From Colias croceus (Eukaryota > Arthropoda > Insecta > Lepidoptera > Pieridae), in the NCBI RefSeq assembly GCF_905220415.1, contig NC_059539.1:6820001-6884000 (forward strand): a stretch of DNA of 64,000 nt, read 5' to 3'. Shown piece after piece: positions 61,101-64,000 of this stretch; position 1 is the first letter of the stretch; each line of letters begins with the position of its first letter. Made by a program: the position numbers and the translations under genes. The notes under the pieces were generated by a model, which made no database searches, was not told where the DNA came from, and saw only the letters and a program-made list of their open reading frames with translations.

Positions 61101-63718
61101 TCTGAGCCACGTGAGTGAAATCGCAGGGCGCAGCTAGTTATTATTATGTATACGTCTACGTATAAAATAACCAAATAGTTTCAATAAATGAGATTTATTT
61201 CCTATAAGTTGAAAATCAACATGCAAACATCCTTCTACATGTTAGCAAAAGTTATTGAAGTAGGTATGCGATTTTCATCAATTTTTTTTTTCGAAAACCG
61301 ACTACAGATGTTTTTTCAAATTATCGCCCATTGTTTTTATCGGGGTATGGGGGCCCTTTTAACCTCGGGGCCCTGGGCTGCAGCCCATAAAGCCCATGGG
61401 TAGATCCGGCCCTGCACAAAGGTACATCGAGCCGTTTGTATGTACGCGCCACGCGGAGCGCTTGGCCACTCCCCCCGTTCATGTACGTACGCAAGCTTGA
61501 CTCACGCACACAACGTCGCACGGTTCCTTCTCATGGACCGTTCTCGTGAGGGTCGCGCCATTGGCGTGAGCGGTCAGTGTTTGTTTATACAATTACTAGT
61601 GGTCCGCCCCGGCTTCGCCCGTGGTACATATTTCGCAACAAAAGGTAGCCTATGTCCTTTCTCGGGTATCAAAATATCTCCATAACAAATTTCATGCAAA
61701 TTGGTTCCGTAGTTTAGGCGTGATTGAGTAAAAGACAGACAGAGTTACTTTCGCATTTATAATATTAAGTATGGATTTAAAATATCAACGTAACAAGTGA
61801 AAACCCTGTCCCTCACGAGTTTAGGTACCGTGCGCTCCTAAACGCCGAGAGACTGCCTACTTCTTCTCTTTATACTATGTTAATAGTTAGTTTGTATATG
61901 TGTAATGTATTTAACACGCCATATTGAATATAGTGAAATTTATTTACCACAATAGGTACATTAAAAATTTCATTTCTGAAATAATATAATTGTATTAAAT
62001 TTTTAAGCTATATGTATAATATAATAGGGTTAAATAATAATTACTACCAAGAGTTCTAAGGCTGAGGCATCTACATAATACATTTATATCTTTGAAGAAT
62101 GCAAGTCACTTAAATATTCAAAGCAATCATTAGATCACAATGACATACAAAGTTCAATGCCATTTAATCCTTGGTAATTATTAATAATTACATATTTACT
62201 CTTTAGATTTTTTCACTCAGATAGTGTAACTTATTGTAAAATTTTATTGATTATACATATTGAGAATGACAAAATAGATCTTGGATGAATAATAAAATTT
62301 TTGTTGGAATCCTGAACTGTGTTTTAACAAAACTCCAATTAATAATGTTTCTATGGAAGAATGACAATTGTAACAAAGAACATGATTAATCACATGATAA
62401 TACCTGTACAAATAAAATAATTTCAATGATTTATGACTAATATTCTCCCTAGTAATACATTGTTTAATGTATAATAAACGTAAAGTTTGGTAATTCATTA
62501 CCTACGTACTAAAGAGATATCATAGTCCAGGCGAAAAATTTAGTAGCTATAAAAATTGTCCTAGGAAAAGTTTTGATAAATTTTTACAGTATATTTCAGA
62601 AATGTATTGAAGACACATATGTTTCAAGATAATTAATTAATTAACAACTAAATATCGATACATACGAAATAAGAAAAAAAAGTGTTAAATTAATATGAGA
62701 ATACTTACTACAATTTGGAGCCGATAAACTCTGACGACGCAAGGATTTAGACTTCTTTGTCCTTGTCCCATTTCTGCACCAATGATTTGTTTGACAGTAA
62801 CTCCACAGTTTTAGGAATATAACCAGATATATCATACACACTGTGGTTATCCCCACTGAAAATTAAACATAACAATTAAATCTAATAGCCACATATTATT
62901 TTATAGTTATTTAAAATAGTTAAAACAAAAGTGGCAACCTCTAAAGTCAGTTTTACCAACACATGTTGTGCAATATACGAAATAACAATACAATTGTAAA
63001 TAAAATTACTCATTATTCTAACTTCGATCAAAATCAAAATAGATTTTGGTCCAGCACTGTAGTAATTATATGTGTACTATAGTATTTACTGCCTATTTAT
63101 ACAACTTTTCTTTGTCCATTTTTGGGAAAAAGCAGAAGTTTATATGTAAAATTAATTTTAAGAGTTGTTTTATGTTATAGAGTAATAAATAAATGAAATA
63201 ATTATGTACAAACCAAAACTGAATTCTTGATTGCTGAAATTAAGAACAATAACTGGTAGACTTATTTCTGTTAATAAATTAAGTATTTGTAATTTTACTC
63301 CCAATTTTTGTGAGAATAATTCCTGAAAAAAAAAAACAAGTGATTAATTATTTGAACATAAAATTGTATCTGTTATTTGCATATTAAATATTTACCGCTG
63401 CAATCGCTTTCTCAATCAGTAAACTGATAACAGCTGGTACAACACTATCTGTAAGAAAGATTAAGATTCAATTATACATTGATAAATAAGTTACTAAATT
63501 ATAATAAATATATTAAATTACTTAATTTTTCAATAATATTAAATATAATTTTAGTTTAAACTTTTAAAAAATATATCCATTAAAATTAACAGCATTAAAT
63601 AAACATTACAAAATTCTTACACATCAAAAGTAAAATTGATGGATATTGGTAATTTTTGCCTTCATTGTAGCCAGTTAGAACAATTATCCATTCAAATGGA
63701 TTCACACGTATTCCATAC
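55140..63718 (-). CDS. DGAT1: Diacylglycerol O-acyltransferase 1 (MBOAT), C-terminal ~407 residues (partial, 9 exons)
   Basis: Exons in transcription order: 63718-63621, 63448-63396, 63322-63210, 62855-62709, 58200-58174 (27-nt microexon), 57250-57115, 56792-56627, 56293-56021, 55349-55140. Phases join throughout. The donor after 63210 is GTACAT, chosen because only it keeps frame. Diagnostic stretches: YPDNLNLRDLFYFLLAPTLCYELNFPR, RLLKLAVPNHLIW, the MBOAT motif FYNDWWN, and AFFHEYLVSVPLQMFRVWAF with the conserved catalytic His. The end is HDYAIAHYTPK-stop (TAA 55140-55142). The enzyme makes triacylglycerol from diacylglycerol and acyl-CoA in the ER membrane (Drosophila midway). Several hydrophobic segments fit a multi-pass protein. 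N-terminal exons are past the right edge. The intron upstream of the microexon is ~4.5 kb and filled with transposons. Confidence 0.92.
58502..58690 (-). mobile_element. Probable retroposon 3' end
   Basis: A T-rich run with 'atttatttaggtcatccaac' at its right suggests the poly(A)/3' UTR of a minus-strand LINE or SINE inside the hAT element. No coding part is visible. Confidence 0.35.
58715..58868 (+). mobile_element. Helitron 5' fragment
   Basis: It begins TCCATACTAATATTATAAAT after A and continues 'gcgaaagtaactctgtctgt', matching the complete element at 61596-61775 in the opposite orientation. The 3' hairpin and CTAG are missing. Confidence 0.65.
58964..59241. mobile_element. GC-rich MITE, 278 bp, TAA target duplication
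   Basis: The left end tgcctcctccacactactcg is mirrored at the right end (cgagtaatgtggaggaggca) with two mismatches. TAA flanks at 58961-58963 and 59242-59244, as for PIF/Harbinger. Internal 'aacttcgcga' and 'ggccga' words repeat in both orientations, so the GC content is well above the surroundings. Confidence 0.8.
59518..59940 (-). pseudogene. Fragment of a TE-associated protein with tesmin/CXC-like Cys-rich motif, frameshifted
   Basis: Reading minus-ward, 59940-59850 encodes ASLHRHFNHEYYKFKLGKDM then IWNPKLGNAT. The frame shifts near 59850 and continues as LLPAPEDLLNIIFCNCKSGC and GSRCGCRKAGLQCSLACGQC, then an acidic tail (EDDDEDQFEIYQQPEDYDEE) and stop at 59518. The spacing CxCxxxCxxxCxCrkxxxxCxxxCxxC is the CXC-type motif seen in many multicopy insect proteins of transposon-like distribution. 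The frameshift and the missing N-terminus make it a dead copy. It lies inside the hAT element, so it may be its cargo or a later insertion. Confidence 0.6.
60557..60938. mobile_element. MITE, ~380 bp, TIR ttttcaatgaccrgccaa
   Basis: The left end tgttttcaatgaccggccaa and the right end (reverse complement ttattttcaatgaccagccaa) are terminal inverted repeats. The interior is non-coding. Inserted in the hAT element. Confidence 0.7.
60952..61137 (+). mobile_element. Non-autonomous Helitron, 186 bp
   Basis: 5' TCTATACTTAATATTAAAAA and 3' GGGCGCAGCTAG, between A and T. The body 'gaacgcatctcaggaactac' relates it to the copies at 40193 and 53138. The extra sequence up to 61320 is hAT interior. Confidence 0.8.
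61596..61775 (-). mobile_element. Non-autonomous Helitron, 180 bp
   Basis: On the minus strand: TCCATACTTAATATTATAAA (61775) to GGGGCGGACCACTAG (61596), flanked by A and T. It lies just outside the hAT element in the same DGAT1 intron. Short overlapping frames here are repeat by-products. Confidence 0.8.
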
Positions 63719-63748
63719 CTGAAAAAGATATCAGAATTATATTTATAA

Positions 63749-63914
63749 GGGCTGATTTTTCAATCCTTGGTTAAAAGTTATTCGTTGAATAACATATTAA
63801 ACTACCATTTCAAAAATCTATTCTAATTTGACAGTTTAAAGGTGACATTTTAATATTAGCGTGTAATACTTTATTGGACAGATAAGTATTAACTAAGGAT
63901 TGAAAAATCAGCCC
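63749..63914. mobile_element. MITE, 166 bp, TAA target duplication (PIF/Harbinger-like)
   Basis: The left end gggctgatttttcaatcctt and the mirrored right end (aaggattgaaaaatcagccc) form ~25-bp TIRs. TAA flanks at 63746-63748 and 63915-63917. It lies in the DGAT1 intron just upstream of the 63718 exon. Confidence 0.82.
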
Positions 63915-63934
63915 TAAATCATATAAAGTGTAAA

Positions 63935-64000
63935 CTCTATATAACGACTCTCCATTTAACGTCAAACTCCGTATAACGTCAAGATTTCTCGACTTCGGTT
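63935..64000. repeat. Possible start of another repeat at the window edge
   Basis: 'tataacgactctccatttaa' then 'cgtcaaactccgtataacgtca' shows two loosely repeated half-units (ataacg...ctcc). Such subterminal repeats occur at transposon ends, but the sequence stops too soon to tell. Confidence 0.3.

Larger units (their letters stand above)
58322..61414. mobile_element. hAT-type DNA element, 3,093 bp, with 8-bp target duplication
   Basis: The ends cagggccgga... and ...tccggccctg are inverted. Subterminal 'ggccctgggct' occurs near both ends. cacaaagg flanks it at 58314-58321 and 61415-61422, an 8-bp duplication as hAT elements make. I see no hAT transposase. The interior holds later insertions: a Helitron 5' fragment (58715), a MITE (58964-59241), a CXC-protein fragment (59518-59940), a second MITE (60557-60938) and a Helitron (60952-61137). 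It lies wholly in a DGAT1 intron. Confidence 0.85.

Overview
The window is nuclear DNA from an insect, almost certainly a moth or butterfly. Evidence: split genes with GT-AG introns, a very AT-rich background full of 'ggtacctac'-type motifs, Helitrons with the 5' tctatac... and 3' ...gctag ends typical of Lepidoptera, and a short TTAGG-type repeat. Three host protein genes can be supported, all on the minus strand. A desert of about 42 kb separates the first two.

Left (about 0.5-5.9 kb): the N-terminal part of a Megf8 orthologue (signal peptide, CUB, two EGF modules, kelch repeats). Nine exons join in frame from 5871 down to 533; the 3' part lies beyond the left edge. Middle (48.3-49.2 kb): an intronless large-Maf bZIP transcription factor, best read as traffic jam. 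Right (55.1-63.7 kb): the C-terminal ~407 residues of diacylglycerol O-acyltransferase 1 (DGAT1, Drosophila midway). It has nine exons, including an in-frame 27-nt microexon; its 5' exons lie past the right edge. The three genes show no functional link.

The desert and the DGAT1 introns hold mobile DNA. The most striking object is at 19965-25504. It is an array of a 311-bp unit, each unit carrying a tRNA-like Pol III cassette (A box, B box, T6 terminator). Three units lie on the minus strand and about one and a half on the plus strand, all apparently identical. The array is bounded by a 14-bp direct repeat. A 4,085-bp Helitron sits inside one unit at a precise A|T site, and the intact empty site is present in neighbouring units. 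Inside that Helitron is a small relic of the same unit with its own 14-bp target duplication, itself split by a second, 194-bp Helitron.

Other mobile elements: a 3.1-kb hAT-type element with an 8-bp target duplication inside a DGAT1 intron, carrying four or more younger insertions; a pogo/Tc1-like relic whose PHD-type finger is broken by an inverted duplication; a MITE with ~81-bp perfect terminal repeats; a ~1.08-kb foldback element; smaller MITEs; Helitron-in-Helitron nesting at 53.1-53.8 kb; a LINE C-terminal fragment; and a retroposon with a 16-bp target duplication.

Less explained: a 2.4-kb block (11.5-13.9 kb) rich in GTAACGGTC-type motifs around a 48-codon basic ORF; several near-perfect hairpins; a diverged ~375-bp tandem duplication at 37.5-38.1 kb; and scattered GC-richer islands in the desert that may be regulatory. 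No CRISPR array, rRNA or operon is present. All exon borders were read by eye from splice signals and phase, without transcript data.
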